Origin: a bacterium 1XD21-13
GTDB lineage: Bacteria > Bacillota > Clostridia > Lachnospirales > Lachnospiraceae
Assembly (NCBI GenBank): GCA_009917555.1
Contig: QZDX01000015.1
Location: 1 to 64,000, forward strand
Direction: 5' to 3'
Length of the DNA: 64,000 bases
The notes below the pieces were generated by a model. That model made no database searches. It worked only from the letters and a program-made list of their open reading frames with translations, and was not told the origin of the DNA. This document shows, piece after piece, positions 14,576 to 24,295 of the stretch; position 1 is the first letter of the stretch; each line of letters begins with the position of its first letter. The position numbers and the translations under genes are program-made.

Positions 14576-15853
14576 ATGAAAACCACAGGAATCATAGCCG
14601 AATACAACCCCTTCCACAAGGGCCACGCCTACCAGCTTCGAAAGGCAAAGGAGCTCACAGGCGCAGACTATATGGTCATCGTCATGAGCGGCCCCTTCAC
14701 CCAGCGGGGCCTCCCCGCTCTAGTGGACAAATACACCCGAACCAAAATGGCTTTGGAAAATGGTGCCGATCTGGTTCTGGAGCTTCCTGTTCCCTACGCG
14801 TCCGGAAGCGCCGAGGCCTTTGCCCAGGGAGCCGTGGCCCTTTTGGATTCCTTAGGCTGCATTGACACCCTCTGCTTCGGAAGTGAATCCGGCGACTTGA
14901 AGGCCCTAATCTCCTACGCTAAGCTATTTGAAGAGGAGCCGGAGGACTATAAGAGCCTCCTAAAATACCATTTAAAGCAGGGACTTCCCTTCCCGGCCGC
15001 CCGAAGCAGAGCCGCTGAAGAATGCCTCCATTACACCGATCATGTCTGCGTCTGCTCCCGGGAAGACGCTGACTGCCGCCAGGAATCCGAGCTTCTTTAC
15101 CACCCCAACAATATCCTGGGAATCGAATATTGCCGCGCCCTCCTTAGCCGTCGCAGTAAAATCCGCCCCGTAACCCTCCGCCGCGTATCCTCCGGCTATC
15201 ACGACACTGCCATGGACACCGAATTTGCATCTGCTTCCGCTATCCGTGAAGCCATCCTCCGTGAGGGACTGTCCAAATCCGTAGAAGCGCAGCTTCCAAA
15301 CGCCTCCTTCCAAATCCTAAAAGAGGCTTTAAAAGCCTGCCCGCCTGTCCAAGTAGATGCCTTTTCCTCCATCCTCCTGTATCGTCTCCTCACCCTCTCC
15401 CGTGAGGATCTAGCCTCCTTCCAGGATGTCTCCCCGGATCTGGCTGCCCGGATAGAGAATCACCGGTTCCAATTCACCTGCTGTTCTTCCTTTGCAGATC
15501 TCTTAAAAACAAAGGAGCTGACCCACAGCCGCATCACCCGTGCCCTCTGCCACATCCTCCTGGATCTTCGCCAGGCCGATCTGGATGCTTTAAAGGCAGA
15601 CCACTGGCCCGTCTACCTAAAGCCCTTGGGCTTTCGAAAAAGCGCCGGCCCTCTTTTAGCCGCCATCAAGGGAAAAAGCGCCTCACCGCTTCTTGTAAAA
15701 GCGGCAGACGCCTCCTCTTTGCTTTCTCCTGTTCCATATACGCTTTTTGAAAAGGATGTCCTTGCCTCCCACATCTATGAATCCGCAAAGGTATGCCAAT
15801 ATCACACAGACCTGATCCACGAGTACACCCGGACACCCATCATACTGCCCTAA
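14576..15853 (+). CDS. tmcAL: tRNA(Met) cytidine acetate ligase
   Basis: A 425-residue protein of the TmcAL (YlbM) family, which uses ATP and acetate to make N4-acetylcytidine at the wobble position of elongator tRNA-Met. The start GIIAEYNPFHKGHAYQL (residues 5-21) carries the HxGH-type nucleotidyltransferase motif, and the family segments MSGPFTQRG and ADLVLELPVPYASGSAE follow. The length is normal. Its stop overlaps the convergent HAD phosphatase gene stop by 4 bases. It is divergent from the rluA-type gene. The ribosome binding site (GGAAAGG, 11 bases upstream) is modest. Confidence 0.95.
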   Translation: MKTTGIIAEYNPFHKGHAYQLRKAKELTGADYMVIVMSGPFTQRGLPALVDKYTRTKMALENGADLVLELPVPYASGSAEAFAQGAVALLDSLGCIDTLCFGSESGDLKALISYAKLFEEEPEDYKSLLKYHLKQGLPFPAARSRAAEECLHYTDHVCVCSREDADCRQESELLYHPNNILGIEYCRALLSRRSKIRPVTLRRVSSGYHDTAMDTEFASASAIREAILREGLSKSVEAQLPNASFQILKEALKACPPVQVDAFSSILLYRLLTLSREDLASFQDVSPDLAARIENHRFQFTCCSSFADLLKTKELTHSRITRALCHILLDLRQADLDALKADHWPVYLKPLGFRKSAGPLLAAIKGKSASPLLVKAADASSLLSPVPYTLFEKDVLASHIYESAKVCQYHTDLIHEYTRTPIILP

Positions 15854-16488
15854 GCTAAGCTCACAAAATCCAGAATCTCTTCCGGCTTTTCCAGACGATA
15901 AGTAGCCTCAATCCCTTCCGGCATCAGGCTTCCCCAGAGGACCAGGGCACAGTCCACCCCAGCCTTCCTGGCGCACTCCATGTCATGGACACTGTCCCCC
16001 AGATAAAGAACCTCCCTCGGTTCTGCTCCCGTCTGCCTTAAATACTCCAACATCGGATCCGGAAAAGGCTTTCCCCGGCTGGTATCACTGGCTGTCACAA
16101 CACAGGCAAAATAGCTGCCCAATCCCCGGCCGCGAAAATCCTCTTCAAATTCGGAACGTGTCTTAGAGGTGATAATCCCCAGCGCAGTCTCTGTTCCCTT
16201 TAATCGGTCCAGGGTTTCCCGCATTCCCGGAAACAGCTGGCCTGGGGCTTCCTTTGCACAGGACAAATACACCTTCTCCCATTCTCTGTGAGCCTCTGCC
16301 GGATCAGGAAGCTTCAAAGCCTCCATAGCAGCCTCCCCCGGAATTCCAAAGGAAAACCTAAGATCCGGAATCCTTGCATCCTCTCCCCAAAATTTTTTCA
16401 GGATTCTCTCCAGAGAAACCATATGAATGTTCACCGTATCTATGAGTGTACCGTCAATGTCAAACACAAGATGCTTATAGGCTTTCAT
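15850..16488 (-). CDS. HAD-family hydrolase (phosphoglycolate phosphatase-like)
   Basis: A 212-residue HAD phosphatase. Motif I is FDIDGTLIDT (residues 9-18) with the nucleophilic Asp; motif II is in GIITSKTRSEF; motifs III/IV are RGKPFPDPM and LYLGDSVHDMECARKAG. The helical cap between motifs I and II is of the C1 type, as in Pgp/PpaX enzymes. I chose the ATG at 16488 because AGGAG lies 7 bases upstream; a longer frame would read back into the PFL gene. The physiological substrate cannot be told. The gene follows the PFL-family gene by 10 bases. Confidence 0.88.
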   Translation of the reverse strand: MKAYKHLVFDIDGTLIDTVNIHMVSLERILKKFWGEDARIPDLRFSFGIPGEAAMEALKLPDPAEAHREWEKVYLSCAKEAPGQLFPGMRETLDRLKGTETALGIITSKTRSEFEEDFRGRGLGSYFACVVTASDTSRGKPFPDPMLEYLRQTGAEPREVLYLGDSVHDMECARKAGVDCALVLWGSLMPEGIEATYRLEKPEEILDFVSLA

Positions 16489-16498
16489 ACCATGTCTC

Positions 16499-17863
16499 CT
16501 AATTCTTAAAGGAATGAATGGGCGCCGGAATCCGCCCGGTGCGCCCCACAAAGGCATCACAGGAAAACTGGTTCACCGGCATGATAGGCGCATATCCCAA
16601 AAGGCCGCCAAACTCCACCATTTCCCCTACGTCCTTGCCAATCACCGGAATCAAACGCACTGCTGTGGTTTTCTGGTTCACCATGCCAATGGCCATCTCG
16701 TCCGCAATGACGCCCGAAATCGTAGTCGCCTTCGTATCCCCCGGAATGGCGATCATATCCAGACCCACGGAGCAGACACAGGTCATGGCCTCCAGCTTCT
16801 CAATGGTCAGTGCTCCTGCCTGCACCGCATCAATCATCCCCTGGTCCTCGCTGACCGGGATAAAAGCACCGCTTAAGCCTCCTACATAGGAAGAGGCCAT
16901 AACGCCACCCTTCTTCACCTGGTCATTGAGAAGTGCCAGCGCAGCCGTAGTGCCCGGTGCACCGCAGCGCTCCAGACCGATCTCCTCCAGAATCTCCGCC
17001 ACACTGTCTCCAATAGCCGGTGTGGGAGCCAAAGAGAGATCCAAAATTCCAAAGGGAATTCCCAGCCGCTTAGATGCCTCCTGTGCCACAAGCTGTCCCA
17101 CCCGCGTCACCTTAAAGGCTGTCTTTTTAATGGTCTCGCAGAGCACCTCAAAGCTCTCCCCCCGAACCTTTTTCAGCGCATGCTTCACCACGCCGGGGCC
17201 GCTGACCCCCACGTTGATAATGGCGTCCGCCTCTGTCACTCCATGAAAGGCCCCGGCCATAAAGGGGTTGTCATCCGGCGCATTGCAGAATACTACCAGC
17301 TTGGCACAGCCCAGGGAATCCTGCTCCTTCGTATACTCCGCCGTCTTTAAAATCATCTCTCCCATAAGGCGCACCGCATCCATATTGATTCCGCATTTGG
17401 TGGAACCTACATTCACGGAGCTGCATACCCGGTCCGTCCTGGAAAGAGCCTCCGGAATGGAGCGGATCAAATTTTCCTCCCCCTTCGTCATTCCCTTGGA
17501 TACCAGGGCCGAATAGCCTCCGATAAAGTTTACGCCCACCTGCTTGGCCGCCCGGTCCAGGGTCTCGGCAAGGGTGACATAATCCGCCGGGTAATGGCAG
17601 GCCGCCTCCCCGATTAGAGCAATCGGCGTTACGGAAATCCGCTTATTTACAATGGGGATTCCAAAATCGCGCTCAATGGCCTTTCCTGTTGCCGCCAGAT
17701 CCTTTGCCACAGTGGTAATTTTATCATAAATCTTTTGATTCAGCCTGTCCAAGTCAGAGTCAATACAGTCCAAAAGACTGATGCCCAGGGTAATGGTCCG
17801 CACATCCAGGTTGTCCTGCTCAATCATCTGATTGGTTTCTCTTACCTCATATAAATTAATCAT
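16499..17863 (-). CDS. PFL-family protein (UPF0210)
   Basis: A 454-residue protein of the UPF0210 family, annotated PFL-like because its fold resembles pyruvate formate-lyase. Characteristic stretches include [30 protein letters not shown] and [21 protein letters not shown] see no activating enzyme nearby and do not suggest PFL activity. The ACT-domain gene lies 18 bases upstream, a pairing widely conserved in Firmicutes and archaea, so the ACT protein is probably its regulatory partner. It starts behind GGAGG at the ATG at 17863. Confidence 0.92.
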   Translation of the reverse strand: MINLYEVRETNQMIEQDNLDVRTITLGISLLDCIDSDLDRLNQKIYDKITTVAKDLAATGKAIERDFGIPIVNKRISVTPIALIGEAACHYPADYVTLAETLDRAAKQVGVNFIGGYSALVSKGMTKGEENLIRSIPEALSRTDRVCSSVNVGSTKCGINMDAVRLMGEMILKTAEYTKEQDSLGCAKLVVFCNAPDDNPFMAGAFHGVTEADAIINVGVSGPGVVKHALKKVRGESFEVLCETIKKTAFKVTRVGQLVAQEASKRLGIPFGILDLSLAPTPAIGDSVAEILEEIGLERCGAPGTTAALALLNDQVKKGGVMASSYVGGLSGAFIPVSEDQGMIDAVQAGALTIEKLEAMTCVCSVGLDMIAIPGDTKATTISGVIADEMAIGMVNQKTTAVRLIPVIGKDVGEMVEFGGLLGYAPIMPVNQFSCDAFVGRTGRIPAPIHSFKN

Positions 17864-17881
17864 ACCGTTATTTCCTCCATA

Positions 17882-18151
17882 CTAGATCCGATGCATCCGG
17901 TCAAAGATTTCCTCATGCTGACACTTGATCACCACGCCAATCTCCTCCCCAATCTGCTCCAGCTCCGAGGAAAGACTCTCGAAGGACTTCACCTTTCCCA
18001 TATCCACGACCATCATCATATTGAAAAAGCCCTGGACAATGGTCTGGGAAATGTCCAGAATATTCACCCCGTTCTGCGCCAGGTACGTGCATACCTTCGC
18101 AATGATCCCTACGGTATCCTTTCCCACTACAGTAATAATCGTTCTTTTCAT
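17882..18151 (-). CDS. ACT-domain protein (UPF0237)
   Basis: An 89-residue stand-alone ACT domain (MKRTIITVVGKDTVGIIAKV; NVLDISQTIV-type second half), a small ligand-binding module that usually responds to amino acids. The length is exactly that of the UPF0237 family. It is immediately upstream of the PFL-family gene and has AGGAGGAG before its start. The upstream region contains two copies of a 28-base repeat. Confidence 0.9.
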   Translation of the reverse strand: MKRTIITVVGKDTVGIIAKVCTYLAQNGVNILDISQTIVQGFFNMMMVVDMGKVKSFESLSSELEQIGEEIGVVIKCQHEEIFDRMHRI

Positions 18152-18170
18152 AATGCTCCTCCTATTTTTA

Positions 18171-18198
18171 GTCGCTACGCGACAGCTCTAAAGGGTAA
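18171..18198. repeat. 28-base repeat, copy 1
   Basis: Begins GTCGCTACGCGAC, a hairpin with five-base arms, then CAGCTCTAAAGGGTAA. Copies are at 18289 and 25680. Between the first two lies an imperfect long hairpin (GAGAGAAACTTTCAT at 18222-18236 with ATGAAAGTTCCTCTC at 18251-18265). Confidence 0.65.
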
Positions 18199-18288
18199 AG
18201 TCGCTTCGACACACTGGTACTGAGAGAAACTTTCATTCGAAAGGGCACTCATGAAAGTTCCTCTCGTGCGCCTTTGCGACTTCACCTA

Positions 18289-18316
18289 GTCGCTGCGCGA
18301 CAGCTCTAAAGAGTAA
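18289..18316. repeat. 28-base repeat, copy 2
   Basis: Differs from copy 1 at two positions (GTCGCTGCGCGAC and AAAGAGTAA). It lies 10 bases beyond the stop of the metallo-hydrolase gene, in the 175-base gap before the ACT gene. Confidence 0.65.
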
Positions 18317-18326
18317 TATTCCTAAT

Positions 18327-19124
18327 TTATAGCTCCACACAAGGCGACATCTTCTCCCTGCTCGCCACGCTGATGGGAAAATCCCCCGGCTGATAGGGGG
18401 TATCCCCAAGCTGCACCTCCAGCTTCACCGTCTCGCGGGCCAGCTCCGCATAGTTGTTCTCCTTGCTCAAATGCCCCAGAAGCACTGCCTTCAGATTATC
18501 GTGGATAATCCGGCAGAGAAGCTTCCCGGCGGACTCGTTGGAGAGATGTCCCCTATCCCCGGCAATCCGCCGCTTCAGATAATAGGGATAGCCACCCACC
18601 TCAAGCATATGGATGTCATGGTTTGCCTCCAGCAGCAGCACATCCAGATCCTTCAAATGGTCCACCGTATAATCCGTATAGACACCTAAATCCGTAGCCA
18701 CGGCCACGGATTTTCCCCCACAGGCCACCCGGTAAGCCACCGGCTCCGCCGCGTCATGGGAAATCCGAAAGGGGGAAATCTCCAAATCGCCAATGGCAAA
18801 GGGCACGTCCGCCCCAATCTCCACAAACAGCTCCTTCTCAATCCTTCCCAGGTTCTTCATCCCCCGGATAGCCGCTGCCGTTCCCGACGTAACATAGATG
18901 GGTACGGCATATTTCCGGGCCAGCACCCCAAGCCCCTGGATGTGATCGGAATGCTCATGGGTAATCAGAATCCCATTCACATCCGTCCCCTTAAGTTTAA
19001 GCTCCCTTAAGCCCGCCTCCACCCGTTTTCCGCTGATTCCTGCGTCAATCAAAATATGGCTGCTCTCGGAGCCAATGTAAATACAGTTGCCGCTGCTTCC
19101 GCTGGCGATACTGCACATTCTCAT
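18327..19124 (-). CDS. Metallo-beta-lactamase-fold hydrolase (WalJ/YycJ-like)
   Basis: A 265-residue MBL-fold protein. It opens with MCSIASGSSGNCIYIG and carries the metal-binding motif THEHSDHIQGL, plus later His and Asp residues (SHDAAEPVAY; LEANHDIHML; DRGHLSNE). The family is related to nucleases and to YycJ/WalJ, linked to DNA maintenance and cell-wall control in Bacillus. Here there is no walRK nearby, so its role is open. Several in-frame ATGs lie upstream; I chose 19124 from the AAGGAG site and the family's usual N-terminus. Confidence 0.85.
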   Translation of the reverse strand: MRMCSIASGSSGNCIYIGSESSHILIDAGISGKRVEAGLRELKLKGTDVNGILITHEHSDHIQGLGVLARKYAVPIYVTSGTAAAIRGMKNLGRIEKELFVEIGADVPFAIGDLEISPFRISHDAAEPVAYRVACGGKSVAVATDLGVYTDYTVDHLKDLDVLLLEANHDIHMLEVGGYPYYLKRRIAGDRGHLSNESAGKLLCRIIHDNLKAVLLGHLSKENNYAELARETVKLEVQLGDTPYQPGDFPISVASREKMSPCVEL

Positions 19125-19220
19125 ATCTTTTGTTCTCCTTTTCATAGGGCCCTGTCTCTTGGCAGTCCCGTCCATCTGCCCCTGAGAAATGTTTTCCCTC
19201 GGCCTTCTTCTAAAGATATG

Positions 19221-19847
19221 TTATTTTATCCTGCTTGTCAATCCATGAAATGCAGATGATTCATGCAAAAGCTCCCGAATCTGCTCACAGGCCGCTTCTA
19301 TGGAACCGCTGTTGTCAATCACAAGCTGACAGTGCCTCCGAAATTCAGCTTCCGAAAGCTGGCTTTCAAACACTGCGGTAATTTTCTCATCCGAATACCC
19401 CCGGGAGGTCCGAAGGCGTTCCCTGCGCACCCTCTCGTCTGCATACACATACCACAGCTCATCACAGATCCTTTCATAGTGATCCTCAATGAGAAGCGCC
19501 GCCTCAATCACAAACAGGGGATGGACACCCTCATGCCGTGTCCGGGCAATTTCCTCCAGGGCCATAGCCTTAACTGCCGGATGGATAATTCCGTTTAAAC
19601 ACTCCCGCTTTTCTTGGTCAGAAAACACAAGCGCACCCAAAGCCCTCCGGTCAATCCTGCCATCTTCCCCAAGAATCTCCCTGCCAAAAAGCCTGGTAAT
19701 CTCTGCAAAGGCCCCTGTACCCGGCTCCATCACCCGATGCCCCGCCTCGTCTGCCTGAAATACCTTTGCCTCATATTCCTTCTCGAGGAAATCCAAAATC
19801 CGGCTCTTTCCGGCCCCCACACCTCCTGTAATTCCAATTACCCTCAT
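19221..19847 (-). CDS. coaE: Dephospho-CoA kinase
   Basis: A 208-residue kinase that makes coenzyme A from dephospho-CoA and ATP. The P-loop GITGGVGAGKSRIL is at residues 5-18; QADEAGHRV and RRALGALVFSDQEKRECLNGIIHPAV are family signatures. I start at the ATG at 19847 because MRVIGITGG is the standard N-terminus; the GGAGGAG site is a little far (about 12 bases). The next start upstream is a GTG adding 11 residues. It follows polA by 57 bases, the usual Firmicute arrangement. Confidence 0.94.
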   Translation of the reverse strand: MRVIGITGGVGAGKSRILDFLEKEYEAKVFQADEAGHRVMEPGTGAFAEITRLFGREILGEDGRIDRRALGALVFSDQEKRECLNGIIHPAVKAMALEEIARTRHEGVHPLFVIEAALLIEDHYERICDELWYVYADERVRRERLRTSRGYSDEKITAVFESQLSEAEFRRHCQLVIDNSGSIEAACEQIRELLHESSAFHGLTSRIK

Positions 19848-19904
19848 AATATCCGCAAGCTCCTCCATTGTAAAAGCCACATCGCCTCTAAAAACAGGCT
19901 TTCT

Positions 19905-22544
19905 CTAGTGGGCCTCATACCAGTTCTCCCCTTGCTTCATATCAATCTCCAGTGGAACCGAAAGCTGGGCCGCCCCATGCATTTCCTCGGCCAGAATCCT
20001 CTTCACCTGCTCCACTTCATTAAGGTGGGCCTCCACCAGAAGCTCATCGTGGACCTGGAGCAGCAGTCTGGATTTCAGGCCCTCCTCCCGAAGACGCCGG
20101 TCCACCCTGACCATGGCAATCTTGATAATATCCGCTGCCGTTCCCTGAATCGGCGCATTCATGGCAACACGCTCCCCAAAGGATCGCTGCATAAAATTGG
20201 AGGATTTAAGCTCCGGCACCTGCCGCCGCCTGCCAAACATGGTGGTCACGTACCCCTTCTCCTTTGCATCCCTCACACAGCCGTCCAGAAATTCTTTGAT
20301 CCTGGGATACGTCTCAAAATACTTCTCAATATACTCCTGGGCCTCCTTCCGGGTAATGCTCAGATCCTGTGACAGCCCAAAGGAGCTGATGCCATACACA
20401 ATCCCGAAATTCACCGCCTTGGCATTGCGCCTCTGAAGGGACGTCACCTCGTCAAAGGGTATGTGGAACACCTGGGAAGCTGTCAGCCGGTGAATGTCCT
20501 GGGCCTCCCGATAAGCCTGAATCAGATTCTCATCTCCGGACATATGAGCCAGAACACGAAGCTCAATCTGGGAATAATCCGCGTCCAGAAGGGTATACCC
20601 TTGCGCCGGAACAAACACCTTGCGGATCAGGCGTCCCAGCTCCATGCGGATCGGAATATTCTGCAGATTCGGCTCCACACTGCTCAAGCGCCCGGTAGCC
20701 GTAATAGTCTGTTGAAAGGTGGTATGAATCCGCTCATCCGCCCCGATATAACTGGCCAGGCCGTCCGCATAGGTGGATTTCAGCTTCGCAAGCTGCCGGT
20801 ACTCCAGAATGCGGGACACAATGCTGTGATCCGGGGCCAGCTTTTCCAACACCTCCGCCGAGGTGGAATAGCCGGTCTTCGTCTTCTTTCCGCCCTTCAT
20901 ACCCATTTTATCAAATAAAATCACACCAAGCTGCTTGGGGGAATTGATATTGAACTCCTCCCCCGCCTCCCGGTAAATCTCCTGCTCCAGCTCCCCGATC
21001 CGCACAGCCAGGGCATCCCCATAGGCTTTGAGCTCACCGGCCTCCACCCGGACGCCGGCCTGTTCCATGGAGAAGAGGGTAAATACAAGGGGCATTTCCA
21101 TATCCCGGTAAAGCGCCTCCATGCCCTCGTCCACAATCCGCTTCCACATAAGGGGAAATGCCTCATAGAGCACATAGCTTAAATAGCCCGCATAAACGCG
21201 AAATTCCTCCGGCTTATCCTCCAAAGCCTCACTCAAGGGCTGCTTCTGAAAAAGCTCTGCCCTGGAGGGCACCGAAAGCCCCAGATACTCTCCCGCAAGC
21301 TCCTCACAGGAATAGCTGTCCTTCAAGGGATTCAGCAAATATGCCCCAATCTCCGCGTCCTGGAAGGCGCCAAGGGCCTCTGTCTCCAAAAACTTCAACT
21401 GCTCCTTAAGCCCGAAGCACACAATTTCCCCCACGCCGGCAAGGGTCTTAGAAAGCCTTCCGGTAAGCCATCTTTCCGTAAGAAAGCCCTGCACCGGAAA
21501 AATATAAACCTCCTTCCCGGGCAGCGCCAGGGAAAGAGCCAGCACCCTCCCCTGCTCCCGAATCAGCTCAAAGGCCAGGCGCTCCTGACCCTGCGCCCGT
21601 TCCAATATATTTTCCGCCTCGCCCAGATCCGTCACCAGCACAAAGCCCTTTTCAATGGCTTCATTGGCTGGGGCATCCACCGAAAAGCGGGACAGCATAT
21701 TTTTAAATTCCAGCTCCTTTAGAATGTCATAGGCTTCCTTGGTGTAAATATTTCCCAGGCGGGCGGCCTCCCAGTCGTATTCGTAATCGCAGTCAATGTT
21801 GATTGTGGCCAGGGTTTTGCTAAGCTGGGCCATATCGTAGTGATTGCGCAGAGCCTCCTTTGCCCGGTTGGGCGTGATCTCCTCCACATGGGCGTAAGCA
21901 TTTTCAATGGTTCCGTATTTGACCACCAGATTTGTGGCTGTCTTTTCCCCAATGCCCGGAACGCCGGGAATATTGTCGGAGGCGTCTCCCATCAGGGCCT
22001 TCAGCTCGATTACCTGCAATGGGGTGATCTGGTAGCGATTCAGCACATCTTGGGTGTTATAATTCTCAATCTCCGTCACACCCCCCTTGGTCTTGGGCAT
22101 ACGGATGCGGATCTGCTCTGTGGCAAGCTGCAGAAGATCCCGGTCGCCGGAAAGAACAATCACCTCCAGGCCCTTCCTCTCGCTGCGCTTTGCCACCGTT
22201 CCCAGCAGGTCATCCGCCTCCAGTCCGGCCTTTTCCATGGTGGGTATGCCCATGGCATGGAGTAACTTCTTGAGTACCGGTACCTGCTCGTGAAGTTCTT
22301 CGGGCATGGGCTTTCTCGTGCCCTTATATTCCGCGTACATCTCATGGCGGAAGGTGGGAGCCTTAACGTCAAAGGCCACCGTAATATAATCCGGCTTCTC
22401 CTCGTCCAGAACCTTGAACAGAGTATTTAAAAAGCCAAAGATGGCATTGGTGTGAAGGCCCTGGTAGTTTGTGAGAGTGGTCACTCCGTAAAAGGCCCGG
22501 TTAATAATGCTGTGTCCGTCAACAAGTAATATTTTTTCGCTCAT
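19905..22544 (-). CDS. polA: DNA polymerase I
   Basis: An 879-residue family A polymerase used in Okazaki fragment processing and repair. The N-terminal 5'-3' exonuclease domain is intact (DGHSIINRAFYG; EADDLLGT; SGDRDLLQL). The central 3'-5' exonuclease region is degenerate: the first motif reads LAFELIREQG without the usual DxE metal ligands, so proofreading is probably absent, as in Bacillus-type enzymes. The polymerase motifs are complete (DADYSQIELR; RRNAKAVNFGIVYG; QVHDELLVEA). The start is the ATG at 22544, with GGAGG 5 bases upstream. Confidence 0.96.
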   Translation of the reverse strand: MSEKILLVDGHSIINRAFYGVTTLTNYQGLHTNAIFGFLNTLFKVLDEEKPDYITVAFDVKAPTFRHEMYAEYKGTRKPMPEELHEQVPVLKKLLHAMGIPTMEKAGLEADDLLGTVAKRSERKGLEVIVLSGDRDLLQLATEQIRIRMPKTKGGVTEIENYNTQDVLNRYQITPLQVIELKALMGDASDNIPGVPGIGEKTATNLVVKYGTIENAYAHVEEITPNRAKEALRNHYDMAQLSKTLATINIDCDYEYDWEAARLGNIYTKEAYDILKELEFKNMLSRFSVDAPANEAIEKGFVLVTDLGEAENILERAQGQERLAFELIREQGRVLALSLALPGKEVYIFPVQGFLTERWLTGRLSKTLAGVGEIVCFGLKEQLKFLETEALGAFQDAEIGAYLLNPLKDSYSCEELAGEYLGLSVPSRAELFQKQPLSEALEDKPEEFRVYAGYLSYVLYEAFPLMWKRIVDEGMEALYRDMEMPLVFTLFSMEQAGVRVEAGELKAYGDALAVRIGELEQEIYREAGEEFNINSPKQLGVILFDKMGMKGGKKTKTGYSTSAEVLEKLAPDHSIVSRILEYRQLAKLKSTYADGLASYIGADERIHTTFQQTITATGRLSSVEPNLQNIPIRMELGRLIRKVFVPAQGYTLLDADYSQIELRVLAHMSGDENLIQAYREAQDIHRLTASQVFHIPFDEVTSLQRRNAKAVNFGIVYGISSFGLSQDLSITRKEAQEYIEKYFETYPRIKEFLDGCVRDAKEKGYVTTMFGRRRQVPELKSSNFMQRSFGERVAMNAPIQGTAADIIKIAMVRVDRRLREEGLKSRLLLQVHDELLVEAHLNEVEQVKRILAEEMHGAAQLSVPLEIDMKQGENWYEAH

Positions 22545-22617
22545 ATCTGCCTCCTGATGTCCCGGAAAGGCGCCTAAGCCTTCCTTCGACACATAAACCC
22601 AAATTTGAAGGAGCTCT

Positions 22618-22947
22618 TCATATTTTTAAGATCTCCATAACCATGATTATACTCAATGCCGCCATAGCCAATACCTGGGACAATACATAATATATATTAA
22701 AAAATTTTCTTCCCCGAAGCTGCAGCTCTGACATCCGCAGGGATTCCTCCAGAAGCCGGTGCAGATTCTGATCCTCACCGCCCTCCTCCAGCTGAGCAAG
22801 TCCGGTGTAAATGGTGTAGTAGATCTCCAGCTCCTCGTAGCAGTCCTGACATATATGAATGTGGGATAAAAAGGCGCTGAGCTCCTTATCTGTCAGTTCC
22901 TTGTTAATGTATGGCATTACCATCTGTTCCGCTTCTTTACAGGTCAT
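22618..22947 (-). CDS. Zinc-finger (zf-HC2-like) membrane protein
   Basis: A 109-residue protein with the anti-sigma-type zinc-finger pattern HIHICQDC (residues about 29-36) preceded by CKEAEQM, and one hydrophobic segment at the C-terminus (about 88-106). This layout is typical of small anti-sigma factors, with a cytoplasmic zinc domain and a membrane anchor. No sigma-factor gene is adjacent, so the partner is unknown. It lies upstream of polA, 73 bases from its start. Confidence 0.75.
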   Translation of the reverse strand: MTCKEAEQMVMPYINKELTDKELSAFLSHIHICQDCYEELEIYYTIYTGLAQLEEGGEDQNLHRLLEESLRMSELQLRGRKFFNIYYVLSQVLAMAALSIIMVMEILKI

Positions 22948-23077
22948 GGGCCGGCTCCTCCTTTCTATTCCACTAGCAGTATACTATTTTCCGCTGGGAA
23001 AGTAAACCTTTCCTGGCTCCCATTATATTGGACAACTACGGCAAATGCAATGAAAGAAATGGAAGAACCCTGAAAAA

Positions 23078-23108
23078 AACAGAGATACGCCACAAGCATA
23101 CCTCTGTT
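23078..23108 (-). terminator. Terminator after the aldolase gene
   Basis: On the minus strand AACAGAGGTATGC pairs with GCGTATCTCTGTT (one mismatch) around TTGTG, followed by a T-run. It ends the rhamnose transcript. Confidence 0.8.
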
Positions 23109-23190
23109 CCTTTATCCGTCATAGCTGTATGGGTACGGTACTCATTCCATACCCTATCATACGTTTTTCAATCTTCTTCACGCAAGCTCC

Positions 23191-24258
23191 TTACGCCTGC
23201 TTCTTCCGGTAGGATTCCGCCTCCCAGTGGGTGATAAAGTAGGTCAGCTCATCCGTCATGGGAAGAATTCCTCCAAACTTCCTTGCATAGTAAGCCACCT
23301 TCATAGCATCTGTCAGAAGAAGCTCCGCATTCTGGATCTCCTTCTCGCTCTGGCAGAGGGCAAAGGCACCCACATTCTGCAAAAGCACAATCTTCGGATA
23401 GTCTCCCTCTTTCTCCTTAAATGCATTCAGAGCCGCCTCAAGCTCCTCATCCTCACCCACAAACAGGGGGAATGCGCCACAGTATACAATGTGGTCCGGA
23501 GTAAAGGGCTTGAGAAGATCCTCCGCATTTTCCCTGGAGCTCACAAAATGAACGGCCTCACGGATGGGCAGATATTCCACCACCCGGCCAGTAATGGAGC
23601 GAAGCTTATCTGTCAGCTCCTCCTTACCCTCCGTGCGCACATAAGCCTCCAGCTTATCAATCACATCCGCAAGAATCCGGTCAATCTCCTCCGTGGTCTC
23701 AGCCGCAATAAAGATACCGTGATTCTGAAGAAGCACCACCTGTACCTCCTGGCCATGCTCCTCCCTGTAAACCTTCATAGCCTCATTGCACAGCTTTCCA
23801 AGGGTATAGCCCGGACGGCAGATGGGAATCCAGATCATCTGGGAGCCTAGAATCTCCCTGGCCAGCTCCTCGCCCCCCTTGGAGCAGGTAAGGCCATTGA
23901 TAAGCGCCGGATGAATGTGAAGCACATAAGTCTGAGGGAACAGGCTGTGAAGCAGCGCCTCCACGCTGGGGCGTTTGCTCAGATCCTTGTCGCACCGGGC
24001 ATCCATAACATCCTTAAGGAAGGTCGCCTCTCTGGCCGCATCCTCTGATGGATAATCCTTTTCCATAAGAGCTGTAAGCTTGGCAATATCCATGGCCACG
24101 AAGCCGTCTGCCGTGATGGTTCCCAGGCTGGTTCCGGAGCACTTTACATAAAGCACGCCGTCCCTTTTATAGGAGGTATTGCCGCCGCCTGCCAAAACCA
24201 GATCGGGATTTTTCCCATGCTTATTTGACATTTCAACTAATTTCGTTAAGTCCACCAT
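23191..24258 (-). CDS. Class II aldolase, probable rhamnulose-1-phosphate aldolase (RhaE aldolase-domain type)
   Basis: A 355-residue class II aldolase expected to split L-rhamnulose 1-phosphate into dihydroxyacetone phosphate and L-lactaldehyde. Zinc-ligand motifs HIHPALINGL and NHGIF are visible, with GGGNTSYK near the start and an ending (ITHWEAESYRKK) like the aldolase half of bifunctional RhaE. The short-chain dehydrogenase half of RhaE is missing, and the protein is longer than E. coli RhaD (about 274 residues). It starts at the ATG at 24258 (AGGAG, 7 bases) and follows rhaA by 37 bases. The substrate is inferred from the neighbours. Confidence 0.82.
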   Translation of the reverse strand: MVDLTKLVEMSNKHGKNPDLVLAGGGNTSYKRDGVLYVKCSGTSLGTITADGFVAMDIAKLTALMEKDYPSEDAAREATFLKDVMDARCDKDLSKRPSVEALLHSLFPQTYVLHIHPALINGLTCSKGGEELAREILGSQMIWIPICRPGYTLGKLCNEAMKVYREEHGQEVQVVLLQNHGIFIAAETTEEIDRILADVIDKLEAYVRTEGKEELTDKLRSITGRVVEYLPIREAVHFVSSRENAEDLLKPFTPDHIVYCGAFPLFVGEDEELEAALNAFKEKEGDYPKIVLLQNVGAFALCQSEKEIQNAELLLTDAMKVAYYARKFGGILPMTDELTYFITHWEAESYRKKQA

Positions 24259-24295
24259 AACCATTCTCCTAATTTTAGTCCCGTAATTTGATTTT

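Noticed and set aside
16499-17863. Pyruvate formate-lyase activity for the PFL-family protein
   Set aside because: The glycyl-radical motif and an activating enzyme are absent; the family name reflects fold similarity only.
18171-18316. Two direct repeats considered as a CRISPR array
   Set aside because: Only two units about 90 bases apart, the intervening sequence is itself a hairpin, and there are no cas genes; a third copy lies 7 kb away.
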